A stretch of 64,000 nt of DNA, taken from assembly GCA_003194445.1 (NCBI GenBank), contig PQXF01000007.1, positions 1 to 64,000 of the forward strand, given 5' to 3'. The translations under genes and the position numbers were made by a program. This stretch comes from Candidatus Methanogaster sp. GTDB lineage: Archaea > Halobacteriota > Methanosarcinia > Methanosarcinales > Methanogasteraceae. Below are positions 46,523 through 56,051 of the stretch, piece after piece (positions within the stretch are counted from its first letter, which is position 1; every line of letters begins with the position of its first letter). Below the pieces are notes generated by a model that saw only the letters and a program-made list of their open reading frames with translations, searched no databases and was not told where the DNA came from.

Positions 46523-46723
46523 TATGTATCTCCTTCATCCAGACAAATCATAACGTTCTACTACTATTATTACGGATGATTATACTACTTTTGTTGCGGG
46601 ATGTATTTTCATCATATCCCTCTCATTAACCAACACCTTCAGTAATATAAACTTTGTGTTCTGTAAAATTTTGTTCATCGCAAGCATCCAGCCGATTGAG
46701 AGCTCCAACGTCACAGCCACGTT
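46523..46723. other. Intergenic region upstream of transporter operon
   Basis: About 200 AT-rich bases that should hold the promoter of the PGF-CTERM/btuFCD operon. No gene seen. I cannot pick a TATA box with confidence. Confidence 0.4.
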
Positions 46724-46993
46724 TCACCCCAGAACCGCGCCCATCTTTGCCTTCCACCCGGCGACCTCTTCTACCGTTACCACATCGATCGATCCAGCCC
46801 TCCATCCCGGGATATGCATCTTTAAGCCCATCGACCACCTCGGGGTCCGCGTCCCAGAGCCCCTGCTCTGCCGCCTCAAGAAGCCGTCTTCCGATCTCAT
46901 CGAGCGCGTAGGGGTTATTCTCCTCGAAGAACTGGCGCATCTCGTCATCAAGCACGAACGTCCGTGTGATGTCATCGAAGATCCAGTCATCCG
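46724..46993 (-). pseudogene. Relic of cobN 3' end (right of transporter)
   Basis: The minus strand reads DWIFDDITRTFVLDDEMRQF, then FEENNPYALDEIGRRLLEAA and EQGLWDADPEVVDGLKDAYP, nearly the same as the CobN C-terminus at 49168. After MEGW about 40 bases are missing, and another frame finishes with VVTVEEVAGWKAKMGAVLG. There is no upstream cobN sequence: it begins abruptly at about 46993. It is far better preserved than the relic at 42854, and the pair brackets the transporter operon. Confidence 0.85.
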
Positions 46994-47144
46994 TTTAGTA
47001 ACACTTTCTAATACTTTTAAGATTTAAATTAACATTTATTATATTATTATAACAGTATTTGTACAAATTTGTGGCAGTAAGCTGTAGATTTTTGGATAAT
47101 ACCCCATTTACTAACCGATTTGGAGGGATATGGTTGGGACAAGA

Positions 47145-47153
47145 CTTATATAA
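47145..47153 (+). promoter_or_regulatory. TATA box of the DUF3344-dockerin gene
   Basis: CTTATATAA about 100 bp before ATG 47251, in a gene-free AT-rich region. Start would be about 25 bp downstream, giving a leader of roughly 75 nt that contains a perfect palindrome. Confidence 0.5.
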
Positions 47154-47197
47154 TGTTATGCTGTCTGAATATATACCGTAATATCAATACTATGGAT

Positions 47198-47217
47198 ATC
47201 TCGAATTATTTCGAGAT
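47198..47217 (+). promoter_or_regulatory. Perfect 8-bp palindrome in leader (operator or hairpin)
   Basis: ATCTCGAATTATTTCGAGAT: 8-bp arms around TTAT, between the TATA box and the Shine-Dalgarno (GGAGGT at 47240) of the DUF3344 gene. It could be a repressor site or an RNA hairpin in the leader. Confidence 0.5.
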
Positions 47218-47250
47218 TAATAACATGTAGATAGATATAGGAGGTATAAA

Positions 47251-48855
47251 ATGAAAAGAACGATATCTTTGGTATGCATCGCTGTTCTCATGATGGTTGC
47301 ACCTGCGCTGGCAGCTCCGGATCTGAGCGTGACTGACATTCATGTTAATTTCGGAGATGAGCGCAGTGATGATATAGTCCGGGTCTACGTCAATTGCGAA
47401 AATACCATCTCTGCGGTCGTACAGAACGCAGGTCCTGATGAGGTAACAGATGGTTTTGAGGTCTGCTTTGCGGCGGATGGTGCCGTGATCGGTTGTGCGG
47501 ACATGACAGGCGGTCTTGCGGCAGATACGAACACGACGGTCAGCATCGACTGGACTCCGACATGCGCGGATTATCCGGTTACACCAGGGTTCCCGCCACA
47601 GTCACTCCCGCTCACGATAATAGTGACTGCTGACTGCAACTGCAGTAGCTGTCCGAACTGTATGGATGATGGAAGCTCCGGAACGATAGATGAGACTAAC
47701 GAGACAGATAACACACGGTCACTGGTTATTCCGGCTATTCAGGAGTTTTCCGGATACGATGTCATTGGCGGAGTTGTGAACAACGGCTACATGAGCAAGA
47801 ACTTCGACTGTGACACCACAGAAGAGCCACTGTATCTTGCCGGGTATTTCGACACGGTTGGCGGAGGTATGACAGCTAACGTGAGCGGCACAAAGATCAG
47901 CACCTTCGCTACACAGGCGACCGATACAAGGGTTCACCACATCGATCTGCCAGATGGTGCAGCGGTGCTTGGTGCGAGACTCTATGTGCACTGGTACGAC
48001 GAATGGGACAACTATAAGACGCACCCGACCGGATGCCTTGCAAATTTAAGTGTGAACTTCAATGGAATAGACCTGATGCCCGAAGTGCTATATTATGATT
48101 CAAAGGGATTCGCAAAGCATCAATCACCGAAGGGGTGTTCCGTATTCAATATAACATCGCTTGTGAGCGGATCCGGCGACTACACGGCGATTGTCAAGAA
48201 CATCGAACCAATCGGATGCAACAACACCACGCTGCTTGGCGAGGTACTTGGCGTGTTCTATACGGGTGCACATGGCTATAGGGTTCAGCTATGGGTGCTG
48301 GAAGGAACTGACTACCTCATGGCAGCAGACGAGACACACGGTGACAATAACTATTCTATCTCGCCAGAGATGGCAACATCAACGGTAGCGCTTCCCGGGG
48401 AGATCGATCTGACTGACATCATCGATACAAAATTATCCACGTTCGTTATACAAGGGATGGCAAATGGATCTGACCTGCTCGTCAATGGGGAGGTCATCAA
48501 GACCGATGCATGGAATACGTCCACAGAGGCGTATCCGGGAAGCAAGATAAATATAGAGATAACCTCGGTTCTCTCGGAGCTACTTTCAAGCAACAACAGC
48601 ATGGGATTCCGTGACAATGGTAGCGACGGTATGCAGGCAGCCTGTGCAGCTCTTATGGTTGTGCATAGGTCTGAACCGATGCCGGGCGACGTCAACGGTG
48701 ACGAAGTTCTGACAACTGCCGACGCTGTGCTGGCGCTGCAAATGGCTGTCAGCAGCGAGTACTCAGGCGTTGCGGATGTCAACGACGACGACGCCATCAC
48801 ATCGATTGACGCACTGATGATCTTGCAGGCGGTAGTTAAGAACATCGAGCTATAA
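47251..48855 (+). CDS. Secreted DUF3344 protein with CARDB and dockerin-like domains
   Basis: 534 residues. Signal peptide MKRTISLVCIAVLMMVAPAL ending near AAP; a CARDB-like Ig domain (LSVTDIHVNFGDERSDDIVR, TDETNETDN-type edge); a DUF3344 domain with GVVNNGYMSKNFDCD, ARLYVHWYDEWDNYKTHPTG, HQSPKGCSVFNITSLVSGSG and GVFYTGAHGYRVQLWVLEGT; then a dockerin-like pair GDVNGDEVLTTADAVLALQM and VNDDDAITSIDALMILQAVV. GGAGGT precedes the ATG. DUF3344 is frequent in methanogen and ANME surface proteins. Monocistronic, with its own TATA box and palindrome. It separates the transporter from cobN. Confidence 0.88.
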   Translation: MKRTISLVCIAVLMMVAPALAAPDLSVTDIHVNFGDERSDDIVRVYVNCENTISAVVQNAGPDEVTDGFEVCFAADGAVIGCADMTGGLAADTNTTVSIDWTPTCADYPVTPGFPPQSLPLTIIVTADCNCSSCPNCMDDGSSGTIDETNETDNTRSLVIPAIQEFSGYDVIGGVVNNGYMSKNFDCDTTEEPLYLAGYFDTVGGGMTANVSGTKISTFATQATDTRVHHIDLPDGAAVLGARLYVHWYDEWDNYKTHPTGCLANLSVNFNGIDLMPEVLYYDSKGFAKHQSPKGCSVFNITSLVSGSGDYTAIVKNIEPIGCNNTTLLGEVLGVFYTGAHGYRVQLWVLEGTDYLMAADETHGDNNYSISPEMATSTVALPGEIDLTDIIDTKLSTFVIQGMANGSDLLVNGEVIKTDAWNTSTEAYPGSKINIEITSVLSELLSSNNSMGFRDNGSDGMQAACAALMVVHRSEPMPGDVNGDEVLTTADAVLALQMAVSSEYSGVADVNDDDAITSIDALMILQAVVKNIEL

Positions 48856-48956
48856 AACGCTCGATGATCTATTTTTGTAACTACTCTTGGTACCTAAACC
48901 ACTATCGGGGAACTTCACACCAGGGACATGGGGCATACTGTAACCAAACCGGGAAT

Positions 48957-49034
48957 TTAACCGCAGAGTGCGCAGAGAGGGAATAAACGGTTAAATGCTT
49001 CTATCGTTCCTCCGCGCCCTCCGCGGTTATTTTT
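48957..49034. terminator. GC-rich inverted repeat between convergent genes
   Basis: TTAACCGCAGAGTGCGCAGAG at the left and CCTCCGCGCCCTCCGCGGTTA at the right can fold into a long imperfect hairpin, with T-runs on the outer side. It lies between convergent DUF3344 and cobN and may terminate both. An AACCGCAGAG...CTCTGCGGTT palindrome of this kind occurs as a dispersed repeat in many environmental genomes (from general knowledge). Confidence 0.6.
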
Positions 49035-49167
49035 CCTGCCAGAAAGTACAGGATCGCAATCGGGAGACCAGTCAGCATACCTGAGTAGTTACCTATTTTT
49101 TTTATTCCGTAAGACTTTGCACGTAACTAACATCCGCTGATTGAGGGATCCCACTTCACACCACATC

Positions 49168-52100
49168 TCATCCCAGAACCGCGCCCATCTTTGCCTTCCA
49201 CCCGGCGACCTCTTCTACGGTTACCACATCGATCGATCCGCCCTGCATATCTCCGGTCACATCGCCCATCCGCTCTTCTATCCACCCCTCCATCTCGAGA
49301 TATGCATCTTTAAGCCCATCGAGCACCTCGGGGTCAGCATCCCAGAGCCCCCGCTCTGCCGCCTCAAGAAGCCGCCTTCCGATCTCCTCGAGCGCGTAGG
49401 GGTTATTCTCTTCAAAGAACTGGCGCATCTCATCATCGAGCACGAACGTCCGCGTAATATCATCGAAGATCCAGTCATCGACCTCCTGTGTGGTCGCTTC
49501 CCAGCCATAGACGCGCCCGATCCGCTTCGAGATGTCGCCTGCGCCCTTGTAGCCGTGATTCATCACTCCCCGGATCCACTTCGGGTTTAAGAGCTTTGTC
49601 CGCACAACCCGCCGCAGCTCATCTGCAAGCGTTCTCACCTCGACCCGGTTCACGTCGCGGGTATCTCCATAGTACGCGGAGACCTCGTGACCTGAAACCT
49701 CCCTTGCAGCAGTGGTAAGCCCGCCGTGCGTTCCAAAGTAGCAGCAGCACCCACAGAGGTCATATTCGTCCGTAACCGTCTTGTTAAACGTGAGATCAAC
49801 TGTGCGGAGTTGAGATGCAAACTTATCATGAGATTCCGCGCCGAATACACCTTTCCCATACTCGTACCCGTTCCAGTACAGGTACACATCGGACAGATCC
49901 TTATCCTCCTTCCAGGCAGATGCATAAACAGCGAGATTTACGCCGTTTCCGTACGTTCCTGGCTTGCTTGAGAATATCCGTGCTCCACCGCTACCGGCAG
50001 TTCCGGTTCCGGTTACATCCCCTGCCTCATCCACATCTTCATCCTCTGCTTCTGCCCCGCCTGATGCATGTTTCTTGATGTAATTCATGTCATCTGGCTC
50101 ATCAAGTACAGAGATCTCCCGTATTGCTTCATCAAGGAACTCTACGCAGTTATAGAAGCAGTCCCGCGTGATTCCGCTCACCCTGATCGTGACATCGATC
50201 CTCGGGCGACCGAGTTCCTCAAGCGGGATGATTATGTATCCATTCACCCGACTGCCGTCCCAGACCGGCTCTGCGCCTACGAGGTGCATGATCTGCGCAA
50301 GCTGCTCCCCGTCCGCCCACATAATGTCAGATGCCATCCAGTACATCGCGATATTCTCCGGAATCTTGCCATGCTCTTCCACGTACTTGGCAATCACGCC
50401 GTCTGCAAGTTGCTCCCCTATCCTCCACGCTGCCTTTGTCGGTATCTTGAACGGATCGAGCGAGTAGAAGTTCCTTCCTGTCGGGAGAATATCAGGTTTC
50501 CCCCTCGTTATGAGTCCGGATGGTCCAGGCTCGATGTATCCGGCATCAAAGCCGTGGAAGAGCGCACCGATCTCATCGGATGCATCGATCGCCGAAGAGA
50601 TGTCAGAAATCTTGTCCCTTACCTGCGAGATTGCAGATTCGTTCGTATTCTTCAATCGATCTCCAAACACCTTCTCAAGAATCTCAAGACCGGACGACTC
50701 TCCAGACATCACATCTTCTAAAAATTCATGTATCAGTTCCTTTCCAAGCGCATCAGCCTCTGACAGGACATCAACCGGAGCTTCGGATATCTCAACATCC
50801 ATGCCCATCAGGTCAAATACCGCTTTTCGCAGTTCCGAATCGTATCTGAGTATCGAGTTAATCAGCTCAATCTTCCTGTCGCCCTTTGGGGTCTCGCCGA
50901 ATATATGCATCCCATCAGGGATCTGGCTATTGTAGATGCGGGTTATCGCCCCGTGTGCGAGATCAACGATTCCCTCAAACGCTACTCCATCTTCCACCAG
51001 TTTTTCAAGTTGTAGCTCTTCGGAGAGTTTTGTGCTGATCAGGAGGTCCTTGATGACATGCTGTGCGGCATGGGCTCTTCCTTTGTCGGCATCTTTTGTC
51101 TTATTATACTCTGCGATCTGGTCTTCCAACTCCTTTAACTCGCCATAGACGCCGCTTCCGGTCATAACAGTCTGCATATGATCGATCAGCGTCGCATAAC
51201 TCCGCCTCTTTGCAATCGTGCCTTCAGGGGGATTGTCAGAGTTGTAGATGTACAGGTGCGGAATATTTCCGATCGCAATGTCAGGATAGCAGCTTCCTGA
51301 GAGCGCAACTGACTTTCCTGGCAGGAACTCAAGGTTTCCGTGCGTTCCGACATGCACGATCACGTCTGCGCCAAACTCGTCTTCGAGATACCGGTATGTA
51401 GCCATGTACTGGTGCGGTGGTGGGATCTCCGGGTCGTGCAGAATCTTGCAGACAGTCCCATCGCATCGCGATCCGGCACATCCCCGCTTTGGCTGGATGC
51501 AGACCACAGCATTTCCGTATGTAACGCCGGTCACAACGATCTTGCCATCGTAGACCATCGCAGCGGGAACGCCGTCCTTTGCTTCGCCAGGAGGGTTTCC
51601 CCACACCTCGCACATCCGTGCCCTGACATCGTGCTCAAGTGTGCTAAACCATTCCGCATACTCCGCCTTCGTAACCATCGCAAGGACCCCTCCCTTCGCA
51701 ACGATCTCCTCGATGGTGGTCCACCGAAACTCTGCGATCGCCTTCCTGTCCAAGATGGTATCGATCAATTCCTTGCCGCTCCCGGGTGGATCGACCGAGT
51801 ACCCGCTCTCTTTCATGCAATTAAGTATCCTTGCAACGCTCTCAAGAGTGTCGAGATGAGCACCAGCACCGATGGTCGCCTCCAGGCTTGCGCACGGGCT
51901 GTTGTGCAGAATGAATGCAACTTTTCGCTTCTGTTCTGGTTTGTCCTTAAGTGCGATCCATTTCCTGATCCTGTTCACGACCTTGTTCACCCGATCCTCG
52001 ATTATGGTGTGCCGCTCAAACTCGGTTCCATACTCTTCTCCGGATGTTGCAACGCCGATTATTATCGGTTCGATCACACCCTCGAACTCGGGCATCGCAA

Positions 52101-52962
52101 CACTCCAGCCGATCTCGGTACTGCTCAGCCCAAGGACATCTGCCCCCCACTCTTCTTCGTTCGCATGGTACGACATCAACGGATGGAAGACTGGCACATC
52201 GAGTCTTTTCAGCACCTCCACGGATCCTGCATCATCATCTCCGAGATTGAAGACCGACTGGAGGTTTATGAGCGCATCGATCCTGCCCATGAAGAACTCT
52301 TCGATGACCTCCCGATCCGGTCTGGAACCAAGTTCGACATCGCCAATCCCGTGACAGAATACCGGAATTGTAAAATACTCCTTTTCAAGTTCGCGGATCA
52401 ATGAATTTACGATTTCAAGATCTTTATTTTCCCAGTATCTCCGGTTGAACAGGATGCCGACGGTATTCTTTGACTCTTTGGGTTTATACCACTGTAGATA
52501 CTCTTCGATCTCATCGAAAGTCCTGCCCGCATCAGGGTGATATACGCCCTGCCACATCACCTCTTCCGGAGGATTGTAGACGTAATCCAGACCCAGGACT
52601 TCAAATCCTATGTACTGAAGCATGTTTTTTATATTTGTAAGTCCGCTATGGACGTAATAGGCGTTGACTGTTGCTGTAATCTTTAATGAAACGTTTGAAA
52701 GCTGCCAGAATGCCGGATCGTAACCAAAAGAGATTATCGGGATGTTCGGGTCTAACGTTTCGATGACGTCATCCCAGACCGCATCGTTCGTGGGACGGAG
52801 AATTATAACATCTGCGTGCTCAAACGATTGTGTACATCGCTTTCGCTTCTCATCGTCCTCAAGATCTCGGGCAGACCATGCACTGATCTCCATTCCAAGT
52901 TCCGCACATGCCTCGGCAAGCAGTGCTATATCGCTGCCCCATGTTATCGATGTTATCTTCAT
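49168..52962 (-). CDS. cobN: Cobaltochelatase large subunit CobN
   Basis: 1264 residues from ATG 52962, which lies 1 base after the chlID stop; the tracked start at 53100 is inside chlID. CobN/BchH family: MKITSITWGSDIALLAEACA, AFILHNSPCASLEATIGAGA, VTGVTYGNAVVCIQPKRGCA, VIVHVGTHGNLEFLPGKSVA (the conserved HVGTHGNLE metal-site motif), YWMASDIMWADGEQLAQIMH and NPKWIRGVMNHGYKGAGDI. It binds the corrin ring and inserts cobalt with the ChlI/ChlD ATPase upstream. A Gly/Glu-rich spacer (GGAEAEDEDVDEAGDVTGTG) interrupts the C-terminal third. Its 3' end is copied, in relic form, at 46724 and 42854. Confidence 0.93.
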   Translation of the reverse strand: MKITSITWGSDIALLAEACAELGMEISAWSARDLEDDEKRKRCTQSFEHADVIILRPTNDAVWDDVIETLDPNIPIISFGYDPAFWQLSNVSLKITATVNAYYVHSGLTNIKNMLQYIGFEVLGLDYVYNPPEEVMWQGVYHPDAGRTFDEIEEYLQWYKPKESKNTVGILFNRRYWENKDLEIVNSLIRELEKEYFTIPVFCHGIGDVELGSRPDREVIEEFFMGRIDALINLQSVFNLGDDDAGSVEVLKRLDVPVFHPLMSYHANEEEWGADVLGLSSTEIGWSVAMPEFEGVIEPIIIGVATSGEEYGTEFERHTIIEDRVNKVVNRIRKWIALKDKPEQKRKVAFILHNSPCASLEATIGAGAHLDTLESVARILNCMKESGYSVDPPGSGKELIDTILDRKAIAEFRWTTIEEIVAKGGVLAMVTKAEYAEWFSTLEHDVRARMCEVWGNPPGEAKDGVPAAMVYDGKIVVTGVTYGNAVVCIQPKRGCAGSRCDGTVCKILHDPEIPPPHQYMATYRYLEDEFGADVIVHVGTHGNLEFLPGKSVALSGSCYPDIAIGNIPHLYIYNSDNPPEGTIAKRRSYATLIDHMQTVMTGSGVYGELKELEDQIAEYNKTKDADKGRAHAAQHVIKDLLISTKLSEELQLEKLVEDGVAFEGIVDLAHGAITRIYNSQIPDGMHIFGETPKGDRKIELINSILRYDSELRKAVFDLMGMDVEISEAPVDVLSEADALGKELIHEFLEDVMSGESSGLEILEKVFGDRLKNTNESAISQVRDKISDISSAIDASDEIGALFHGFDAGYIEPGPSGLITRGKPDILPTGRNFYSLDPFKIPTKAAWRIGEQLADGVIAKYVEEHGKIPENIAMYWMASDIMWADGEQLAQIMHLVGAEPVWDGSRVNGYIIIPLEELGRPRIDVTIRVSGITRDCFYNCVEFLDEAIREISVLDEPDDMNYIKKHASGGAEAEDEDVDEAGDVTGTGTAGSGGARIFSSKPGTYGNGVNLAVYASAWKEDKDLSDVYLYWNGYEYGKGVFGAESHDKFASQLRTVDLTFNKTVTDEYDLCGCCCYFGTHGGLTTAAREVSGHEVSAYYGDTRDVNRVEVRTLADELRRVVRTKLLNPKWIRGVMNHGYKGAGDISKRIGRVYGWEATTQEVDDWIFDDITRTFVLDDEMRQFFEENNPYALEEIGRRLLEAAERGLWDADPEVLDGLKDAYLEMEGWIEERMGDVTGDMQGGSIDVVTVEEVAGWKAKMGAVLG

Positions 52963-52963
52963 A

Positions 52964-55075
52964 TCAGCACCACATCGAATGGATATCAACGAGCATCTCC
53001 TGCTCAGTTGCAACGATATTCCGAACAGTCCCGGATGAAAGATCCTCAACCGAATAATACCTGCCGCCAGCGTGCTCTGCAATATCCTTGCAATATCCAA
53101 GCTGCATCTTCACAAACGATCTGCCAGCAGATTCGGTATCAAGAACAACTACGTGAACCCCTGCAGATCTCGCGTCTTCTGCGATCCCAAGCAGTTCTTC
53201 TTTGACCCCCGCGTCCCCGAGTGCTACATTCGCACGCCCGTCCGAGATCAGAATCATTATCGGAATCGTCTCCTCGTTCTTCTTTAGCTCTGCACGTAGC
53301 AGTTTTAGTCCTGTGCTTAGACCTGCAGAAAGTGGCGTCTTCCCGCCCGTCGGGAGATCATGGAGCTGCTTGAATGCAAGATCAGCGCTTCGAGAAAGTG
53401 GGAGCACCACATCAGCATCATTGCCGCGAAACGCGACCATTCCCAGCCGATCGCGCTGCTGGTATGAGTCCAGAAGGAGCGAGAGCACTGCACCTTTTGC
53501 ACTCTCCATCCGGTTCGACGCGCCCATCGAGCCTGACGCATCCACCACAAAAAGGGTTGCGGTGGATACCTTCCCGACCCTGATCTTCTCTCTGATGTCC
53601 TGATCCCTGATGAGGATGGCTGCCGCCCCATCCTCGCCGGTACACCGGTCACTCTGGTGCGGCGCAGCAGCGCAGATCGTGCCGTCGATCGCGACATCGG
53701 TGGGTCTGCCGCTGGGCAGGGTGTGGCGTGCATATCTGCCACGGTTATACAGCGCAAGCGTTGGAATCCTTCTCCCTGATGTCTTTCTGCGGTACGTCCT
53801 GTCTCGCTTCTGCTTCGGCCTCACGGCTCCGGCATCGATCGGGCTGCCGATCTCAAAGACCGACTCCTGCGACGTACCCTCTTCATCCCCGGAACCGGGC
53901 GGACCCTGACTCTCCTCCCTCCCCTGTTCATGCTCATGTTCCTGCCCGTGCTTGTGTTCATGCTCATGTTCCTGCGTGTGTTCGTTCTCGTGCTTCTCTT
54001 CGGGTTGCTCGCTTTCCTCGCCCGGTTTCTGCTTCTCATAACTCTTCTCTTCCATCATACGGTCGAGTTTCTCGGTATCGAGTTCTGGCGGCTCAAACGG
54101 TTTCTTTCGCATCCTGTGTGGCAGCGCAAGTTCCATGGCTTCCTTTATGTCACCGAGCGTGACCTCGGTACGGCTGTCGAATGCCGCAATCGTCTTTGCG
54201 GTCCGCGTGACAACGATCTCTGCCCTGTGCGTCCTGACGCCAAGTTCGATGCACATCTCGGCAGTGGTTCTCAGGAGATCGTCGCTGATCCGGGCGTCCG
54301 GAAGAATCGTTTCTGCATTCGATATCTTCTCGCTAAGCTCCCTCTGTGAATCCTCGCAACTCTCCCTGAACCCCTCGGGATCGGCATCAAACTGCTCTGC
54401 AACCTTCACGATCGCAACACGCTCGTCCACGTCGCTTAAACTCTCGACATTCGCCTGTAACCCGAACCGATCCAGCAACTGCGGCCGTATCTCACCTTCC
54501 TCGGGGTTCATCGTCCCGACGAGAATGAACCTTGACGGGTGGCTCACGCTGATCCCTTCCCGCTCGACCACATTCACAGCCATCGCAGCCGAATCAAGGA
54601 GAACGTCTGCAACATGGTCGTCGAGGAGGTTGATCTCGTCGATATACAGGATGCCGCGATTTGCTGCGGCAAGTATTCCGGGTTCGAGTGCACTTATCCC
54701 TTCCTTTATCGCTTTCTCGATGTTAAGCGTGCCAACGACTCGATCCTCAGTACAACCGAGCGGCAGATCGACGACCCGCCTCTTTCTGGTCACGGTATTG
54801 AGTTTTCCACCATCCGCCGCTTTCTCGTAGCAGATATCGCACATCTCATCAGGGTTATCAGGATTACAATTAAACGGGCAGTTCCCTACCACCTTGATCT
54901 CGGGAAGCAGTTCTGCAAGAGCCCGAACCGCTGTTGACTTCGCGGTCCCCTTCTCGCCCCGTATCAGAACGCCCCCGATCTTTGGGTTTATGGCGTTTAG
55001 TATCAGTGCTTTTTTCATCCGCTCCTGTCCGACAATTGCTGTGAATGGCAGTACCTGTCTTCTTATGTGGTGCAT
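52964..55075 (-). CDS. chlID: Chelatase ATPase, ChlI-ChlD fusion with His-rich linker
   Basis: 703 residues from ATG 55075 ([20 protein letters not shown]), fixed by GGAGGCAAAGGG upstream; the tracked start 55126 is less likely. The N-terminal AAA+ ChlI part has [20 protein letters not shown] (Walker A), [20 protein letters not shown] (Walker B) and [21 protein letters not shown] charged linker holds a His/Glu-rich run ([20 protein letters not shown]). The C-terminal ChlD von Willebrand A domain has [16 protein letters not shown] (MIDAS) and [12 protein letters not shown]. It powers the CobN chelatase next to it. The His-rich linker could store or deliver the metal; that is an inference. Confidence 0.93.
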   Translation of the reverse strand: MHHIRRQVLPFTAIVGQERMKKALILNAINPKIGGVLIRGEKGTAKSTAVRALAELLPEIKVVGNCPFNCNPDNPDEMCDICYEKAADGGKLNTVTRKRRVVDLPLGCTEDRVVGTLNIEKAIKEGISALEPGILAAANRGILYIDEINLLDDHVADVLLDSAAMAVNVVEREGISVSHPSRFILVGTMNPEEGEIRPQLLDRFGLQANVESLSDVDERVAIVKVAEQFDADPEGFRESCEDSQRELSEKISNAETILPDARISDDLLRTTAEMCIELGVRTHRAEIVVTRTAKTIAAFDSRTEVTLGDIKEAMELALPHRMRKKPFEPPELDTEKLDRMMEEKSYEKQKPGEESEQPEEKHENEHTQEHEHEHKHGQEHEHEQGREESQGPPGSGDEEGTSQESVFEIGSPIDAGAVRPKQKRDRTYRRKTSGRRIPTLALYNRGRYARHTLPSGRPTDVAIDGTICAAAPHQSDRCTGEDGAAAILIRDQDIREKIRVGKVSTATLFVVDASGSMGASNRMESAKGAVLSLLLDSYQQRDRLGMVAFRGNDADVVLPLSRSADLAFKQLHDLPTGGKTPLSAGLSTGLKLLRAELKKNEETIPIMILISDGRANVALGDAGVKEELLGIAEDARSAGVHVVVLDTESAGRSFVKMQLGYCKDIAEHAGGRYYSVEDLSSGTVRNIVATEQEMLVDIHSMWC

Positions 55076-55126
55076 CCCTTTGCCTCCGTTTGACCGCTCT
55101 TGCGAGACCGGTCTGTTTGTTATCAA

Positions 55127-55345
55127 TCTCGATTGCCAGTATCGTATTTTATGACGGTAATAGCAAAGGTAACACTGAAGGGTTACTATTTAACAGTTTT
55201 GTGGCATCAGCCCAACCCCACCCGGATTCCGGGGCGGTCCCGCAATTCAAAACTGCAATAAAAAGAATCCTTTATAGGGGGTTATATAAAAAATAAGCAT
55301 CCGATTTCGAAAGATGTCAGATATCCACTTGTGAAATCGCCTCGG
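55127..55345. other. Intergenic leader of chlID-cobN operon
   Basis: About 220 bp between the chlID operon start and the end of the minus-strand regulator gene. It includes CCCGGATTCCGGGG and an AT-rich stretch. No gene. It should hold the chlID promoter; the TATA box is not clear. Confidence 0.4.
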
Positions 55346-55630
55346 TCATTCAGGAAGCAACTCTGACAGGTCTCCGTAAAATTTGAGCAGCAACTGGGTC
55401 ACCGGATTCTCCTCGTCCAGCGTGAACGTGCGGATCTGTTTCCCAACCTTCTTTTCGGTGATGATCTCGATTGCAAGCAGCGGTTCGATAACTCGTGAAA
55501 CACTCGAATGCGATAGTCCGGTCTCCTCTGCGATTCCTGATAGGTAGGTGTATGTGCTCCGGTTCTTTATGAGATTCTCAAGAACGATCATCTGCGCCGT
55601 CCTCCCGAATGCTTTTTCAAGTGCGCTCAT
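55346..55630 (-). CDS. Winged-helix regulator
   Basis: 94 residues from ATG 55630 (MSALEKAFGRTAQMIVLENL), a common opening of methanogen HTH proteins; an earlier in-frame ATG at 55669 would add 13 residues. The helix-turn-helix is seen at YTYLSGIAEETGLSHSSVSR, VIEPLLAIEIITEKKVGKQI, with a C-terminal helix. It lies just upstream of the chlID-cobN operon on the same strand, so it may regulate it; no other partner is adjacent. Confidence 0.75.
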   Translation of the reverse strand: MSALEKAFGRTAQMIVLENLIKNRSTYTYLSGIAEETGLSHSSVSRVIEPLLAIEIITEKKVGKQIRTFTLDEENPVTQLLLKFYGDLSELLPE

Positions 55631-55669
55631 AGGTCTAAGTATGCGTCCATTATTTATAAGATTACTCAT

Positions 55670-56051
55670 TTTTGAGTTTGGTATGGCGTTGTTACAGCAC
55701 GTCTTATAATCAATCGGCAGACTAGAAAAACGGGACGGACGAGCCTGTAAACTTGATCAGGTGTTTGGAACCGCACATCTTTAATTTAATTGAAGAGTTT
55801 TTCGGTTCCTCCATTTTTTGGGTCTCGAAAAGATTTATACAGGCTCTCCTGCGCATGTCCTGGTATATACACTATGGCATGCGAACAGATTGTGGTGCGG
55901 GAAGGGGGTGGGGCGTAGGTGCAGAGATGGTGACCCCGAGTACAGCAGAACCGATGGCATGGGTTGCGCAGCACAACCATTTTCGAAGATCTGAAAACAT
56001 GCGCGTCAGAACCCAACACTAAATAACTCGGTAGCCACACCAATTAGCAAG
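55670..56051. other. Gene-free stretch before PflX-like gene
   Basis: About 380 bp. The ORF 55753-56022 has no recognisable content and is probably chance. GATTTATACAGG (55829) and GGTATATACAC (55862) are TATA-like and could drive the downstream gene. Nothing else seen. Confidence 0.4.

Noticed and set aside
51340-52404. 354-aa plus-strand ORF
   Set aside because: Antisense shadow inside cobN, with no recognisable domain.
55753-56022. 89-aa plus-strand ORF
   Set aside because: Arg/Trp/Gly-rich chance frame with no domain; lies in a probable promoter region.
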